Part shown: piece after piece, positions 1-10,536 of the stretch
Layout of the letters: every line of letters starts with the position of its first letter
Position numbering within the stretch: the stretch's first letter is position 1
NCBI RefSeq assembly: GCF_030269925.1
Contig: NC_085124.1
Coordinates: forward strand, 8,060,001 to 8,124,000
Source of the DNA: Bombyx mori
Lineage: Eukaryota > Arthropoda > Insecta > Lepidoptera > Bombycidae
Direction: 5' to 3'
Length of the DNA: 64,000 nt
Notes under the pieces: model-generated
Seen by the model: only the letters and a program-made list of their open reading frames with translations
Database searches by the model: none
What the model was told of the DNA's origin: nothing
Position numbers and translations under genes: made by a program

Positions 1-3000
1 GGGAAGCTGTCCCGCCAACCGGTGTAAAATCCTGCTGTGCGGTCGTCGTGCCGGAGTCGGAGACCGGAGTGGATCCCGGCGATCGCACGCAGAGTGGACT
101 GGGGGCCCTTCCATGCCCTGCGTCAGTCTCTCACGCAACCCGTGGTCGAGCACGTACTATGTTCCGCGCTTCATTCAGGTGTTGCCTCGATCTCACCTCC
201 AACATCCTACCTCTCCTAATCCTACTCTCCGAAAACATAAACATCATGAAGACGACAAAAAAAAAGAAAAGGGTTTCACAGGCGGTCCCCCATTCCACAT
301 TTAATGTGGATTTCAGCAATGTCAGGGGCCTACATAGCAACCTTGACGCCGTACACCACCACCTTGAGACGGCGCAGCCTGCCCTGCTTTTTTTAACGGA
401 GACGCAGATATCTGCTCCGGATGATACCTCATACCTTGAATACCCCGGCTACGTATTGGAGCACAACTTCCTGCGTAAAGCCGGGGTGTGCGTATTCGTC
501 CGGGCTGATGTCTGTTGTCGCCGTCTTCGGGGCCTCGAACAACGGGACCTGTCCCTCTTGTGGCTGCGCGTAGATCACGGGGGCCGTAGCCGAATCTACG
601 CGTGCCTGTACAGGTCCCACAGCAGTGATGCAGGTTCAGCTCTGTTTGAGCATGTGCAAGAGGGGACTAACCGCGTGCTTGAGCAGTACCCATCTGCGGA
701 GGTAGTGGTTCTTGGAGACTTTAATGCTCACCACCAAGAGTGGTTGGGATCCAGAACCACTGACCTCCCGGGTCGGACTGCCTACGATTTCGCCTTGGCC
801 TACGGCTTCTCCCAGCTGGTGACACAGCCCACCCGTGTCCCAGATATCGAGGGGCACGAGCCTTCTTTGTTGGACCTTCTGCTGACCACAGATCCGGCCG
901 GATACAGTGTGGTGGTCGACGCTCCGCTTGGATCGTCTGATCACTGCCTTATTCGTGCTGCCGTACCACTCTCTCGTCCTGATCGTCGAACGACGACCAG
1001 GTATCGAAGAGTTTGGCGGTATATGTCAGCAGACTGGGATGGATTGCGTGAATTTTACGCATCCTACCCATGGGGGCGGTTCTGCTTTTCCTCTGCTGAT
1101 CCTGACGTCTGTGCGGACCGTCTTAAAGACGTGGTGCTCCAGGGGATGGAATTGTTTATTCCCTCCTCTGAAGTGCCCGTTGGGGGTCGCAGCAGACCCT
1201 GGTATAACAATGCCAGCAGGGATGCTGCACACCTCAAGCGGTCCGCATACGTGGCATGGGATAATGCCAGGAGACGTCGGGATCCTAACATCTCAGGGGA
1301 AAGGCGGAAATATAACGCCGCTTCCAGGTCCTACAAGAAGGTAATTGCCAAGGCGAAGTCGGAGCACGTCGCTAGAGTTGGCGAGCGATTGAAGAGCTAT
1401 CCCTCCGGGAGCCGTGCTTTTTGGTCGCTCGCCAAAGCTGCAGAAGGAAACTTCTGCAGGTCTAGTCTCCCACCACTGCGCAAGTCCGATGACAATCTGG
1501 CCCACAGCGCGAAAGAGAAGGCTGACCTTCTGGTCAAACTCTTCGCCTCGAACTCGACTGTGGACGACGGGGGTGCCACACCACCGAACATCCCCCGGTG
1601 TGATAGCTCCCTGCCGGAAATCTGCTTCACACAGTGTGCAGTCAGGCGGGAGCTCAGACTCCTGGACGTCCATAAGTCGAGTGGGCCAGACGGCATCCCC
1701 GCAGTGGTTTTGAAAACGTGCGCCCCTGAGCTGACACCTGCGCTAACGCGTTTGTATCGCCTCTCTTATTGCACTAACAGGGTTCCGTCTTCATGGAAGA
1801 CCGCCCACGTCCACCCTATCCCCAAGAAGGGTGACCGGTCGGACCCATCGAGCTACAGGCCTATCGCGATAACTTCCTTGCTTTCCAAGGTGATGGAGCG
1901 AATTATAAATACACAACTCCTGAAGTATCTTGAAGATCGCCAGCTGATCAGTGACCGACAGTACGGTTTCCGTCACGGTCGCTCAGCTGGCGATCTTCTT
2001 GTATACCTTACTCACAGGTGGGCTGAAGCCTTGGAGAGCAAGGGCGAGGCTCTTGCTGTGAGCCTTGATATCGCGAAGGCCTTCGACAGGGTCTGGCATA
2101 GGGCACTTCTATCGAAGTTACCATCTTACGGAATCCCCGAGGGTCTCTGCAAGTGGATCGCTAGCTTTTTGGATGGGCGGAGCATCACGGTCGTTGTAGA
2201 CGGTGACTGTTCTGATACCATGACCATTAACGCTGGCGTTCCACAAGGTTCGGTGCTCTCCCCCACGCTTTTCATCCTGTATATCAATGACATGCTGTCT
2301 ATTGATGGCATGCATTGCTATGCAGATGATAGCACGGGGGATGCGCGATATATCGGCCATCAGAGTCTCTCTCGGAGCGTGGTGCAAGAGAGACGATCAA
2401 AACTTGTGTCTGAAGTGGAGAACTCTCTGGGGCGAGTCTCCAAATGGGGTGAATCGAACTTAGTTCAATTCAACCCGTTGAAGACACAGGTTTGCGCGTT
2501 CACTGCGAAGAAGGACCCCTTTGTCATGGCGCCGCAATTCCAAGGAGTATCCCTGCAACCTTCCGAGAGTATCGGGATACTTGGGGTCGACATTTCGAGC
2601 GATGTCCAGTTTCGGAGTCATTTGGAAGGCAAAGCCAAGTTGGCGTCCAAAATGCTGGGAGTCCTCAACAGAGCGAAGCGGTACTTCACGCCTGGACAAA
2701 GACTTTTGCTTTATAAAGCACAAGTCCGGCCTCGCGTGGAGTACTGCTCCCATCTCTGGGCCGGGGCTCCCAAATACCAGCTTCTTCCATTTGACTCCAT
2801 ACAGAGGAGGGCCGTTCGGATTGTCGATAATCCCATTCTCTCGGATCGTTTGGAACCTCTGGGTCTGCGGAGGGACTTCGGTTCCCTCTGTATTTTGTAC
2901 CGTATGTTCCATGGGGAGTGCTCTGAGGAATTGTTCGAGATGATACCAGCATCTCGTTTTTACCATCGCACCGCCCGCCACCGGAGTAGAGTTCATCCAT

Positions 3001-3255
3001 ACTACCTGGAGCCACTGCGGTCATCCACAGTGCGTTTCCAGAGATCTTTTTTGCCACGTACCATCCGGCTATGGAATGAGCTCCCCTCCACGGTGTTTCC
3101 CGAGCGCTATGACATGTCCTTCTTCAAACGAGGCTTATGGAGAGTATTAAGCGGTAGGCAGCGGCTTGGCTCTGCCCCTGGCATTGCTGAAGTCCATGGG
3201 CAACGGTAACCACTCACCATCAGGTGGGCCGTATGCCCGTCTGCCTACAAAGGCA

Positions 3256-3289
<34 letters not shown>

Positions 3290-3290
3290 A
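1..3290 (+). mobile_element. Jockey/CR1-group LINE, copy 1 (5' end outside window)
   Basis: A non-LTR retrotransposon carrying one long endonuclease/reverse-transcriptase frame, then about 50 bp of 3' UTR and a pure A run (about 3258-3288). The 3' end has the same sequence as the LINE tails scattered at about 5.1, 6.8, 23.9, 28.0 and 39.1 kb. Base 1 already lies inside the element, because copy 2 at 45425-49092 continues about 390 bp further 5'. The protein is almost identical to that of copy 2. Family assignment to the Jockey/CR1/L2 group comes from domain order and RT motifs; I cannot name the family with certainty. Confidence 0.93.
159..3209 (+). CDS. LINE endonuclease/reverse transcriptase, copy 1
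   Basis: Multidomain retrotransposon protein. The open frame runs from before position 48 (a GTG). The first ATG is at 159, giving about 1016 aa; a second candidate ATG is at 246, just before a lysine run. Counting residues from position 48: an APE-type endonuclease spans about 88-305, with TET (117-119), GDFNA (223-227) and SSDH (296-299). The RT spans about 580-860, with SYRPIAI (about 600), DIAKAFDR (about 675), GVPQGSVLSP (about 730) and catalytic YADD (about 758-761). The C-terminal part ends like Jockey/CR1 proteins. The frame is uninterrupted and all expected catalytic motifs are visible, so it looks functional. No separate gag-like ORF1 is seen; an in-frame TAA lies just upstream in the matching copy 2. 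The start codon choice is inferred. Confidence 0.93.
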   Translation: MFRASFRCCLDLTSNILPLLILLSENINIMKTTKKKKRVSQAVPHSTFNVDFSNVRGLHSNLDAVHHHLETAQPALLFLTETQISAPDDTSYLEYPGYVLEHNFLRKAGVCVFVRADVCCRRLRGLEQRDLSLLWLRVDHGGRSRIYACLYRSHSSDAGSALFEHVQEGTNRVLEQYPSAEVVVLGDFNAHHQEWLGSRTTDLPGRTAYDFALAYGFSQLVTQPTRVPDIEGHEPSLLDLLLTTDPAGYSVVVDAPLGSSDHCLIRAAVPLSRPDRRTTTRYRRVWRYMSADWDGLREFYASYPWGRFCFSSADPDVCADRLKDVVLQGMELFIPSSEVPVGGRSRPWYNNASRDAAHLKRSAYVAWDNARRRRDPNISGERRKYNAASRSYKKVIAKAKSEHVARVGERLKSYPSGSRAFWSLAKAAEGNFCRSSLPPLRKSDDNLAHSAKEKADLLVKLFASNSTVDDGGATPPNIPRCDSSLPEICFTQCAVRRELRLLDVHKSSGPDGIPAVVLKTCAPELTPALTRLYRLSYCTNRVPSSWKTAHVHPIPKKGDRSDPSSYRPIAITSLLSKVMERIINTQLLKYLEDRQLISDRQYGFRHGRSAGDLLVYLTHRWAEALESKGEALAVSLDIAKAFDRVWHRALLSKLPSYGIPEGLCKWIASFLDGRSITVVVDGDCSDTMTINAGVPQGSVLSPTLFILYINDMLSIDGMHCYADDSTGDARYIGHQSLSRSVVQERRSKLVSEVENSLGRVSKWGESNLVQFNPLKTQVCAFTAKKDPFVMAPQFQGVSLQPSESIGILGVDISSDVQFRSHLEGKAKLASKMLGVLNRAKRYFTPGQRLLLYKAQVRPRVEYCSHLWAGAPKYQLLPFDSIQRRAVRIVDNPILSDRLEPLGLRRDFGSLCILYRMFHGECSEELFEMIPASRFYHRTARHRSRVHPYYLEPLRSSTVRFQRSFLPRTIRLWNELPSTVFPERYDMSFFKRGLWRVLSGRQRLGSAPGIAEVHGQR

Positions 3291-5056
3291 CACAAGTTTA
3301 CAAAGTTGGAACTAGGTTTTTTTATAGATTATCAGACGAGATTAGTACTAGCGTAGTAACTATTTATTAATCTGTGGTACTAGCCTACTGTAGTATCCGA
3401 AGTCCCCATATATCACAACATGACAACTGCGACATTGAGACAAAAGTTTTAATCATAACCTTGTTGAATTTTGTTTAAGCAAATAGTAGCAATAATTAAG
3501 TTTTTGACGTGTTTAATAATCGAGAAATTCGATCGATCGTTCTATCTCTGAATTGATGAATAAATTGTAGAACTAAAAATTAAGATATTAAAAAAGCTTT
3601 TTGGATATAAACGGCCATACAACGTGATAAAGAAATCGGTTTACTCAATCTAAAAAATACACAAGTGGTTTGCGAGACAAAAATCCTTCGGAACATTTGC
3701 ACCACAGTTCAACATGTAAGAAACTGGTACATAATAAATGACTACTTTGCGTCGGACATAAAAATATTGGTAGTTCTGACACGTTAGAACTTACAATATT
3801 AAACCCCTTCTAACAGAAAACGGACTAAAAGGATATTATCTGTCAATATTAACATGGAAACTTAGATGAATGTTCGGTTTCAAAACAGTGCCGCGTGTTT
3901 TAAAGGGCGCGCGTGACATAGTCAACTCGATGACAATTAAACTTATTGCATCATTTAAACATTGCCGAACACTATCGTAGTATTACTTTGATTTACCTTC
4001 CGTCTAAGTACTGGTAGGTACAAGTGTATAATTGTACTGTATTTATAGACAACATTGCTCTAAAAGCTACGATATTTTTATAATTTGATTGCTATTCATC
4101 ATCTGACAATATTTACCTACCTTCACTAATCTCTCTGACTATGTGTCACACAATATATTTAAAAATAGTAATAAAATGGTTGTACAAATGTAGTTGACTT
4201 AAAACTGTCGACTTTAAATTTATTTTTATTTGATTTCTTTTCTTCCAGCACCATGCAACAAACAGCAACAACATATAAATTTTGAACACGCCACCTTTAT
4301 TATTATAGCAGCTAGACGTAGTATTGTTGAGGTCGTGTTATTTACAACAGTAAAAAGATTCCTATATGTAATGTAGACTATAAGCTATCTTAAAATTTCG
4401 TTGTAATACGCTCAGCCGCTTTTGGGTGGGTAATAAATACCCAAACAAACACAGTTTCATAATTTTAATATTACTATATAGACAGATTCCAAATTTAAGG
4501 CGTTCGATACTGCGTGACTTACCTAGCGTGAAAATCAAATTTATTCCGATTTCAATTTAAACTTCATGTCAATACACAGCAAACTGCGGCTGACGTTTAA
4601 TTAAAAATCATTTCGAGAATAAAATCATATTGGAAATAATTTTATGACCGGGGCCTGATTTTTTTTAAATCACCGTCGATTGAAAGGTCACCCTTTTTAT
4701 ACGGTTAACATAAATACGTTAATTAATTTTAAGCTCAATAACTTTATGTAAAATCTATGCAAATATCCTGAGATATTTTCGAGAATAAGAAGATCTTAAA
4801 TTTACGATTGAATTACAGTAAATAATTCAAAAGTACATATTATGGTCCAGAGTAAATTTAATTTTATTTATCACTTAGAACATTTACAATATTCATTGAA
4901 GTTTCTCTTCACAACATCAATGAGTTACACATTTTAAAACTGCCTTTTCTTAGAATCTCAAGTTTCGCGTGCGCTTAAACGATCGTTAGAGCCAATACAT
5001 ATCATAACGCTAATGCCGTCATACGCATTGACACATGAGATTCAAATTTTATTTAA
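3291..5056. other. AT-rich DNA, no recognisable feature
   Basis: Follows the poly(A) tail of the LINE. No frame with coding character and no repeat that I recognise. It may hold old, decayed repeats. Confidence 0.5.
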
Positions 5057-5212
5057 TTTTTTTATTTTCTTTCGGTTCACCTGATGGTGAGTGGTTACCG
5101 TTGCTCATGGACGTCAGCAATGCCAGGGACAGAGCCAAGCCGCAGCCTACCGTTAAATACTCTCCACAATCCTCGTTTGAAGAAGGACATTACATAGCGC
5201 TCCACTATCCTC
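5057..5212 (-). mobile_element. 5'-truncated LINE 3' end (same family as copy 1)
   Basis: Reads as the reverse complement of the LINE 3' terminus: a T-rich start, the cacctgatggtgagtgg segment, then gccaagccgcagcctaccg and the last RT codons. The first part of the tail is diverged. An inactive 5'-truncated insertion. Confidence 0.8.
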
Positions 5213-6470
5213 CTAAATATTAATTTCCAAAAAAAAATCTCGCCACCATCAATGTCGATTAGATCAAGTTATAAAATTAATGCCAGTTGTTTTGTGGCCG
5301 ATATAAAGCATAGATTGTTGGTTTTATTTGATAAACAACCTAACAATGATTAGGAATTAAATGTGTTAGGTTTGTGAAATATCTGTATATGTTGAAATCG
5401 CAAATAAGACTTTGTATAACGCTTAGGTATAAATGTAAAACCATTTAGTAGTTTTTTTTTTTTTGTGACGCATTAAAAAGACAACCGTGAAAATAAAAAC
5501 GTATCCAAACCATGGATCATGATAATAAAATTTGTTTCAGTACGAAAACCGATAACTGTGTAATTGTTTGCACAAATGTATTATAACAGAGCCGAAAAGC
5601 AACTAGATATGTCACGCCATTAACGAATTACAGACTTCCGGCTTAGTATTGTTTTAAATGCAAAAGCAAGTCTCAAATATTATTTATACTTCAGTGGTAA
5701 CAAACTATATAACAATAACAACCAAATGGATTGTTTTGCATTTCTGAAAATATGCTAAGATCGAAAACATCAATAACGTCTGTAAATGAAATAACAATAC
5801 ACACCAGTGAAAACAAGTGAATATATTTAATTGATTTTTAGTATAATTTTCACGGGTCACAGATAAAAGTAAATTTTTCATTTTCGCTTCATTTTACGAT
5901 TTCCTTCAGTATTAACCAACGAGTTTTACTTTAAAAAATTGCTTAAATTTATGTTTTTTGTTTCCACAATTCGATCTTGAAAAATATCTCAAATTAACCT
6001 TAAGATGTGAACCTAAAAAAACACCCGCTCAAATATTTCTCCGTCCATTAACCGTGTAGGAAGTGCAATTATATAATAGCCACCTGTCAAAGAAAACGTA
6101 CGTGAACATTGTGGGAGACATTTTTATAAACAATTTAAGGCCAAGGTCACTACTGAGGCCACACTATCTTGTTCACCTATATAAAGTTACAATGAATTTA
6201 AAACTGGCCTGTGTGAGATTTTATCTAATAAATAAACAACCTATTCACTTACAGCTTAAATAAATTTGTATGACGACTTACACCCGTTATGAATGATTTT
6301 GTTATCTTCTGTGGAAGATTCTTTTGTTATTACAGAATTAATTTCATATACATTAAATTAATTGCATAGACACGATTCTCACAAATTACAAATGGCTATA
6401 CATGCTTACTAGCAAGTATGACTATGTGACTCTTTTTTGCCATCAATAATGTGGCCAAAGTTAAAAGAAC
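5213..6470. other. AT-rich DNA, no recognisable feature
   Basis: No convincing coding frame or repeat family seen. Confidence 0.45.
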
Positions 6471-6780
6471 TATTTTTAAGCTATTGCATAGCTTTTATCG
6501 CGGGCTTTGAGCGTGGCGACCGAATCAAGAAATTCCGTAACGAAAATAAAACCTAACACCGCCCACTCCGCCTACCATGTAGCTCGCGTTCAACACATTC
6601 ACACGTTGCGCTTGTGTAGTGTTTGTGAATAAGCGCGCGGCGTGACGTCGCACTGCATCCGCATTATGAAAAGTCTGTCCATCTCTCTCTCGCGCGGTCT
6701 AGCTTATGAGTGTGAAGGGGACAGCTAATGTTTTGCTTTTGTTAATGTTTATAAATATAGCGTGGTCTTATCTTATTATT

Positions 6781-6876
6781 GTTTTTTTTTTATTGCCTTT
6801 GTAGGCAGACGAGCATACGGCCCACCTGATGGTGAGTGGTTACCGTCGCCCATGAACTTCAGCAATGCCAGGGGCT
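6781..6876 (-). mobile_element. short LINE 3' end nested in the mariner element
   Basis: A T run, then attgcctttgtaggcagac and ccatgaacttcagcaatgcc, matching the reverse complement of the last about 95 bp of the LINE at 1-3290. It stops where mariner coding sequence begins. Confidence 0.85.
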
Positions 6877-7598
6877 TCTTAGGACTTGCAGCCTATAAGA
6901 GACGTACTGGTCATTTCTTAACTGATAATTTAAAAGAGAATAGGGTGGTAAAACCGAAACAACGTCTGAAGCGGTACGCAAAGGGAGGTCATAGAAAATT
7001 TTTGTTTTCGGATGAGAAATTTTTACAATTGAGCAACATTTTACAAACCAAATGACCGTATTTATGCTCAAAGCTCTAAGGAAGCTTCCCAATTAGTCGA
7101 CAGAGTGCAACGTGGGCACTATCCGGCTTTAGTAATGGTTTGGTGGGGTATTAGCTATGAAGGAGTGACTGAGCCATACTTTTGTGAAAAAGGTATCAAA
7201 ACATCAGCACAAGTGTATCAAGATACCATTCTTGAGAAGGTAGTGAAGCCCCTTAACAACACCATGTTCAATAATCAAAATGGTCCTTCCAGCAAGACTC
7301 GGCGCCAGGTCATAAAGCTCGGTCTACGCAGTCTTGGTTGGAAACGAACGTTTCGGACTTCATCAGAACTGAAGACTGGCCGTCGTCTAGTCCCGATCTT
7401 AATCCGCTGGATTATGATTTATGGTCAGTTTTAGAGAGTACGGCTTGCTCTAAACGCCATGATAATTTGGAGTCCCTAAAACAATCCGTACGATTGGCAG
7501 TGAAAAATTTTCCCATGGAAAGAGTGCGTGCTTCTATTGATAACTGGCCTCAAGGTTTAAAGGACTGCATTGCAGCCAATGGAGACCACTTCAAATAA
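6862..7598 (+). pseudogene. mariner-type transposase pseudogene (frameshifted)
   Basis: Remains of an IS630/Tc1/mariner transposase in at least three frames. The block 6870-7050 carries an FSDEK motif (first catalytic Asp). The block 7105-7290 carries VMVWWGISYEG. The block 7338-7598 carries SPDLNPLDYDLW (third acidic position) and a C-terminal tail ending at a TAA. Frame changes occur near 7035-7055 and near 7275-7290, the latter where the second catalytic Asp should lie. The N-terminal DNA-binding region is missing or cut off by the inserted LINE tail at 6781-6876. Not functional as it stands. Confidence 0.85.
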
Positions 7599-7693
7599 GC
7601 TTTTTGAAGTGAAACTTCCTTATCGGCGTTGGAAAAAAATTTACCGTCACATTTTTCGGTTACGCGTCACTTTTTTCCGTTACGCGCCATCTG

Positions 7694-7813
7694 TTTTGTA
7701 TTCATGTCTATGATAATAAAATCCTTTTGTTTAAACTTTATCTAATTTAACTTTTTTGTATTCATGTCTATGATAATAAAATCCTTTTGTTTAAACTTTA
7801 TCTAATTTAACTT
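7694..7813. repeat. 60-bp perfect tandem duplication
   Basis: Two adjacent copies of a 60-bp unit beginning ttttgtattcatgtctatg, at 7694-7753 and 7754-7813, just after the mariner element. No mismatch seen, so the duplication is recent. Confidence 0.9.
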
Positions 7814-8106
7814 TATTTAACCAATTTCTAGAAAGTTGCATGTAGATCATTTTTCGAAAAATAAGGCCATAAACAAGTTTCACTTCTTACGTGTGTACAC
7901 TAGTACACGCACACATTTTTATACTTTAAATTGTTTTATATTTATGTATTAAACTAACACACTGTAAAAGTAATAAATGTTATTTGCAATAGATTTTTTT
8001 TTCCTTTGTCTCAGTATTTATGGCAAGACTAGGTATATGTACTCTTTTGTTTATTGTTAAAGTCTGTGGTCAAATTAAGAGTAAATTAATTTTGTTTGGG
8101 TCTTGG

Positions 8107-8286
8107 GCGGGAACGCGAGGAGTGAAGTTGTGTGATTTGTTCTATTTAGTGTTTCTTCAGGTTTAAATGTATAATAACGGTGGCTTATTAACTGCTTATT
8201 ATTTGTGAAAGGGCACAAATGTGGGAAAATAAAACAAAGCCGCTGTATGTAACTTCTCGGGATCCTCCAAAAAGTCCACTGAAAAA
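8107..8286 (+). repeat. dispersed repeat, member 1 of 2
   Basis: About 180 bp from gcgggaacgcgaggagtgaa to ccaaaaagtccactgaaaaa, repeated in the same orientation at 38288-38477 with scattered substitutions and small indels. Family unknown to me: no coding frame, no tRNA head recognised, tail T/A-rich. Confidence 0.85.
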
Positions 8287-9182
8287 GTCTTATATCGTCT
8301 CATCTCATTTTGTTACATATTACCATTTTTCATATTTAAAATATATATAAACAATAGGCTGTATGGTTTGGCTTTGCCTTTTCAGTTGGAAAAATAAAAC
8401 TACTACTTAATTTTGTTTGTTTTTATTATAATATTATTTATCTATAGTGTAGCCTTGGCGAAATCTGTGATTATATAAGTACAAGTCTTTAAAAATAGAA
8501 CCATAATAATGTTGAAACTTATGATTTAAATTAAGAATTATAGTCGAATTTCGACTACTGGGCGATCGCTAGTAATGTAGGTACCTATATAAACACATGC
8601 AGGTTCATACTTCCTTTCTCATCTGTGTCTTTTACCGACTACATCCTACCAACAAAAATGTTACGAAATTGTCCCAATAATACTAAATTTTAAAATGTAC
8701 ATTAAATACATCTTATTGCAACTGTTAATGTGTATCTATTAGATTGATGCAACTGATAGTTAATTACATAATAATAAATCTCCGATTGATTACAGAGCTA
8801 TTGCATAAAGAACTCACTGTTACCAGTTTCATTGCAACCGCAATTATTCAATATGATGCTATTGTTGTGCTTTATCTTCGTTGAAAGTATTATAGTTAAA
8901 ATTCTTGGAATATTTTGAAAAAGGTTTAAACGTTTTAGCGTTTTAAACTAATTATGACGATTTCGTAAAATGTAAATTAAGTATTCTAATTTTATTATGT
9001 TTTTTAATCTTAAACTTTTAAAATAGGCCTATATCTATAGACTCAAGTAATACTAGAGGATTTTAATAAGATAGACATGAAAAACGGTATTTTACGTAAA
9101 CAAAATTTCTAATTAAAAAAATTATAATCTGATAATGTAAATAAATTTCTATATAGCGGCGTAAACAACGTCTATTCCTTAG
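8287..9182. other. AT-rich DNA, no recognisable feature
   Basis: No coding frame or repeat recognised. Confidence 0.45.
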
Positions 9183-9372
9183 CCCCCTGAGTTTCTCGCC
9201 GGATCTTCTCAGTGGGTCGCGTTACCGATCCGCTGGAAGATTCTGCGAAGCACTGCTCTTGCTAGGGTCAGTGTTAGCAACACTCCGGTTTGAGCCTCGT
9301 GAGCTCACCTACATGTTAGGGCGAAGCTGAAATAGCCTCTCAAGGCTATCAGCCTAGGCAGGAGAAAGAAAA
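9183..9372 (+). repeat. dispersed repeat family X (gagtttctcgccggatcttc)
   Basis: One of about ten copies in the window. Order of words: gtttctcgccggatcttctc, cgatccgctggaagattc, gcgaagcactgctcttgc, agcaacactccggtttgagc, tagcctctcaaggctatcag, then an A-rich end. The consistent A-rich right end suggests the 3' end of a non-LTR element. No coding frame seen. Confidence 0.8.
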
Positions 9373-9580
9373 GTCTATTCCTCTTAACTTCTGATGTCAC
9401 ACGTGGGTATAAATGCGAAGATAACTATACAAAACCTACTATTGATGTTAGTAACTCATCTTTGTATTATATTATGGAATATGTTTAAAAACATAGTAGG
9501 TACATTTTACTAGATATCTATCAACTGATTTAAAAATTAAATCTCTTAATTACCACTATTATTTTAGAAAAGTATCTTCT

Positions 9581-9603
9581 TTATTATTATTATTATTATT
9601 ATT
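9581..9603. repeat. (TTA)n microsatellite
   Basis: About seven to eight uninterrupted TTA units. Confidence 0.9.
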
Positions 9604-9949
9604 GTGGTATCGCCTATTACTACGACGTGTCAACAACACGTAGTCAATGCTCTCAACGCGGACGTTCTTCGTACATTTTTCAATCGTCATTCCTTTCAAC
9701 ACTGTTTTAATCGGACTCAGTACAAAAACGACTGGCTGTCGACAATATAGTACGTGATCGCAATGAATAGAACTGGCTCACGTAGTCGCGGCATTGAGTA
9801 GTTGCTGGACTATGTATTTGTACGCTGGAATACTTCAAAGTGGTGCAAGTGTGAAGGCGCAGCAAATGCACAAAAAATATAGGCAATAACTGACGCTGTG
9901 AGTTACCATTAAATAAGATAAAATTAAAATTGAGTCAGAACAATAATTT

Positions 9950-10235
9950 TTATCTTCTATAAATATAAAAATGAATTGCTGTTCGTAAGTCTCGCTAAAA
10001 CTCGAGAACGCCTGGACCGATTTGGCTAATTTCGGTCTTGAATTATTTGTGGAAGTCCAGAGAAGGTTTAAATTGTTAGATAAATATGAAAATTCTCGGA
10101 ATTAAATAAAAATACCAATTTTGTTTGGATATGTCCTCCGTCGGACAGATTCCATTTGTTTGTTTTAAGTTTATTTTATACAAAAGTCTCTTACTTATCG
10201 ATTGAGGTTCTACAAAGTCTGCCGGGTCAGCTAGT
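9950..10235 (+). mobile_element. Helitron-like non-autonomous element, forward copy
   Basis: Starts in a TATA-rich stretch, continues atgaattgctgttcgtaag and ends tctgccgggtcagctagt. CTAGT fits the Helitron 3' terminus CTRRT. The same element occurs at 49093-49322 and, inverted, directly next door at 10236-10536. Confidence 0.65.
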
Positions 10236-10536
10236 CGATAAATAAAAGACCTAAACTTTTGTATAAAATAAACTTAAAACAAACAAAAGAAATCCGTCCG
10301 ACGGATGACACATCAAAGGGAAAACAAAATTGTGATTTTTATTTCATTCCGAGCATTTTCATATTTTTTTTAAACCTTTTAAACCTTTCCTGGACTTCCA
10401 CAAATAATTCAAGACCAAAATTAGCCATATCGGTCGAGCCACGGAATAGATAATCTATTCCGTGGGTCCAGCCGTTCTCGAGTTTTAGCGAGACTAACGA
10501 ACAGCAATTAATTTTTATATATATAGATAGATAGAT
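10236..10536 (-). mobile_element. Helitron-like non-autonomous element, inverted copy
   Basis: Reverse complement of the element at 9950-10235, lacking its terminal about 35 bp. The two copies abut head-to-head and form a palindrome of roughly 600 bp. A small gcc-acggaatagat insertion with its own inverted repeat lies near 10435-10465. Confidence 0.65.

Larger units (their letters stand above)
6471..7690 (+). mobile_element. mariner/Tc1-superfamily DNA transposon, broken
   Basis: Surrounds a decayed transposase frame (6862-7598). The 5' flank (about 6480-6780) is a GC-richer segment and the 3' flank has repeated ttacgcg-type words. I could not pair terminal inverted repeats by eye, so both limits are approximate. 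A LINE 3' end is inserted near 6781-6876 and interrupts the left part. Confidence 0.6.

Noticed and set aside
48..158. Start of the LINE protein at position 48
   Set aside because: Position 48 is GTG. The first ATG in frame is at 159, so the CDS is given from there.
1293..1673. Antisense and out-of-frame open stretches of 60-178 codons within both LINE copies
   Set aside because: They are shadows of the GC-rich EN-RT frame and recur identically in both copies.
9581..9603. Short regular repeats as a CRISPR-like array
   Set aside because: A plain trinucleotide microsatellite in a eukaryotic genome, without spacers.
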